Below are positions 5,480 to 6,424 of a DNA stretch of 6,424 bases, one piece after another. Source of the stretch: Bryobacterales bacterium (GTDB taxonomy: Bacteria; Acidobacteriota; Terriglobia; Bryobacterales; Bryobacteraceae). The stretch's first letter is position 1, and every line of letters starts with the position of its first letter. Made by a program: the position numbers and the translations under genes. The notes beneath the pieces are model-generated. The model was not told the DNA's origin and made no database searches. It was given only the letters and a program-made list of their open reading frames with translations. Location: assembly GCA_009697495.1 (NCBI GenBank), contig SHUN01000173.1, positions 1 through 6,424 of the forward strand. The letters run 5' to 3'.

Positions 5480-5485
5480 ATTATA
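5480..5485 (-). promoter_or_regulatory. TATAAT box just upstream of the antitoxin start
   Basis: A perfect TATAAT on the minus strand ends 6 bases before the ATG at 5473. If it is the -10 box, transcription starts at or next to the ATG and the AAGGAG at 5491-5486 is not in the mRNA. If AAGGAG is the ribosome site, the promoter lies further upstream. No matching -35 hexamer is seen at 17-18 bp. Confidence 0.35.
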
Positions 5486-5567
5486 CTCCTTGACCAACAC
5501 AGCATCGCTCTGCCACGATGTCACCACGAATTACCCAATCGCTCCAGCAAATGTTAGGTCTACCGGC

Positions 5568-6317
5568 TTAATCACGCCTGCCGCTAGCCACCCCCTCAAA
5601 AAACTCGCAGTGTTTCCGAAACCCTAAACTCTCATACACCCGAATCGCCGCGGCATTGTCCACCCGTACATTCAGCCCAACCGTTTCCAAAATCGCCAAC
5701 TCCCTCAGCGTCGCGCACGTTACCTCTCTCCCCAATCCCATCCCCCGCCGGTCGCGGCGCGTGTAGACGTTCCCAATCGCCGCCACCCCCTCCGCCCGCG
5801 CGTACAAATGCGTCCCCGCCGCCGCCGCCAGCTGATCCCCATCGAATACCCCAAAAAACACTCCGTCATCCACCATCGCCGGAAAGAAGAAGTCCGGAGC
5901 CTCCCGGCTCTCCCATCCGTCGGCGTACAGCCGCTCCAATGCCGGCACATCGGCCGCGATCAGTCGCCGTGCCCGTCCCGTATTCACCCATCCCGAACGG
6001 TCCCCGCTCCACCCCATGCGCCACATCGCCGTCCGCTTCGTCACCACCGCCATCCGCTCCACCACCGCCATCGCCGGCGGCCGCACCTGCAAATGCACCG
6101 GCCAACTAACGGAGGCCAGCGCCTCCGCCACACTCCCCTCACCCATCGCGAACAGGATGCACGTGCCGTAATCGGAATAGACCAGCGTTAGTTCCGGGCC
6201 AAACCATTGCGACTTGGCAAACCCGGCCGGCAAAAGATCGCCCAGCGCGTAAACACTCCAAATCCGGTCTTCGTTCAACAGCGACCGAATCGCAGAGGCG
6301 TCCGTCAGCCGTCCCAT
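5568..6317 (-). CDS. GNAT family N-acetyltransferase (FR47-like C-terminal domain)
   Basis: The product is 249 residues in two parts. Residues 1-110 form a degenerate N-terminal domain beginning LTDASAIRSLLNED and lacking an acetyl-CoA loop. Residues 116-240 form a GNAT domain, with RRLIAADVPALERLY at 117-131, the cofactor loop RRDRRGMGLGREV at 187-199, and NVRVDNAAAIRVYESLGF at 216-233, the usual last motif before the product site. The order matches the FR47-like acetyltransferases with an added N-terminal domain. The acceptor substrate is unknown. It differs clearly from the TacT toxin in this window: it has no DUF1778 partner and lacks the FDCG and LARLAVD motifs. The ATG at 6317 has no clear Shine-Dalgarno. 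A 9-bp hairpin lies just upstream, separating it from the preceding gene on the same strand. Confidence 0.88.
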   Translation of the reverse strand: MGRLTDASAIRSLLNEDRIWSVYALGDLLPAGFAKSQWFGPELTLVYSDYGTCILFAMGEGSVAEALASVSWPVHLQVRPPAMAVVERMAVVTKRTAMWRMGWSGDRSGWVNTGRARRLIAADVPALERLYADGWESREAPDFFFPAMVDDGVFFGVFDGDQLAAAAGTHLYARAEGVAAIGNVYTRRDRRGMGLGREVTCATLRELAILETVGLNVRVDNAAAIRVYESLGFRKHCEFFEGVASGRRD

Positions 6318-6327
6318 GAATCAACAA

Positions 6328-6350
6328 GGCCGCGCAACTCCTGCGCGGCC
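6328..6350 (-). terminator. GC-rich hairpin between two minus-strand genes
   Basis: GGCCGCGCA (6328-6336) and TGCGCGGCC (6342-6350) form a perfect 9-bp stem with a 5-base loop. On the minus strand it follows the stop at 6375 by about 25 bases and is followed by TTGTTGATT, only a poor T-tract. It could terminate the upstream gene or act in the leader of the acetyltransferase, which starts 11 bases beyond it. Confidence 0.5.
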
Positions 6351-6374
6351 CCGCCCTGAAAATGGTGAAGAGGA

Positions 6375-6424
6375 CTAAAAACTCGCAACCGCGCTCGCTT
6401 CATCGTTGAACACTTCGAATACCG
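6375..6424 (-). CDS. C-terminal end of an unidentified minus-strand gene
   Basis: Codons from the window edge read VFEVFNDEASAVASF and stop at TAG (6377-6375). The frame is open to the edge, and the stop is followed at a suitable distance by a stable hairpin, which together suggest a real gene end. Fifteen residues are too few to name a family. It is co-directional with the acetyltransferase downstream. Confidence 0.4.
   Translation of the reverse strand, partial: VFEVFNDEASAVASF

Noticed and set aside
5087..5557. 156-codon plus-strand frame opposite the ParE module
   Set aside because: It is antisense to two confident genes and has no domain or ribosome site.
1..6424. CRISPR array, tRNA, rRNA or riboswitch
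   Set aside because: No regularly spaced repeats, tRNA cloverleaf sequence or rRNA-like stretch was seen by eye.

Overview
GC-rich bacterial DNA with tightly packed, mostly short genes, three small toxin-antitoxin (TA) modules and decayed insertion-sequence pieces. It looks like an accessory or gene-graveyard stretch of a soil or environmental chromosome. The mix (LytTR regulator, kelch-type remnant, IS1634-like and ISXO2-like remnants, several TA pairs) would suit an Acidobacteriota genome of the Solibacter/Bryobacter kind, but that is an inference and no marker gene is present.

Layout. 1-224: 3' end of a histone-deacetylase-fold protein on +. 214-1004: TacA/TacT pair (DUF1778 antitoxin, GNAT toxin) on -, with a readable promoter and inverted repeat ahead of it; the toxin's 3' end overlaps the deacetylase end. 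1071-2087: extended SDR epimerase/dehydratase on -. 2167-2964: LytTR response regulator on +, divergent from the SDR, with an extended -10 promoter so close to the ATG that the mRNA may be leaderless. 2965-4013: mobile-element debris on -, including the C-terminus of an ISXO2-like (IS1595) transposase joined to the C-terminus of an IS4/IS1634-type transposase, and a weaker third fragment. 4014-4572: BrnT/BrnA module on +, in which brnT carries an in-frame amber stop at codon 9 while brnA is intact. 4573-4943: no intact gene, only a frameshifted kelch-like remnant. 4944-5473: ParE-type toxin with its small antitoxin on -. 5568-6317: two-part GNAT acetyltransferase on -. 6375-6424: last codons of another - strand gene.

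How the parts relate. The TA pairs are self-contained units with ATGA or longer overlaps, so toxin and antitoxin are translationally coupled within each pair. Nothing suggests that the SDR, regulator and GNAT form one pathway. The main unusual points are the broken brnT beside a preserved brnA, the perfect 20-bp palindrome inside brnT just upstream of brnA, the head-to-tail fusion of two unrelated transposase ends, and the likely leaderless promoter of the LytTR regulator. I did not find a convincing new multi-gene system.
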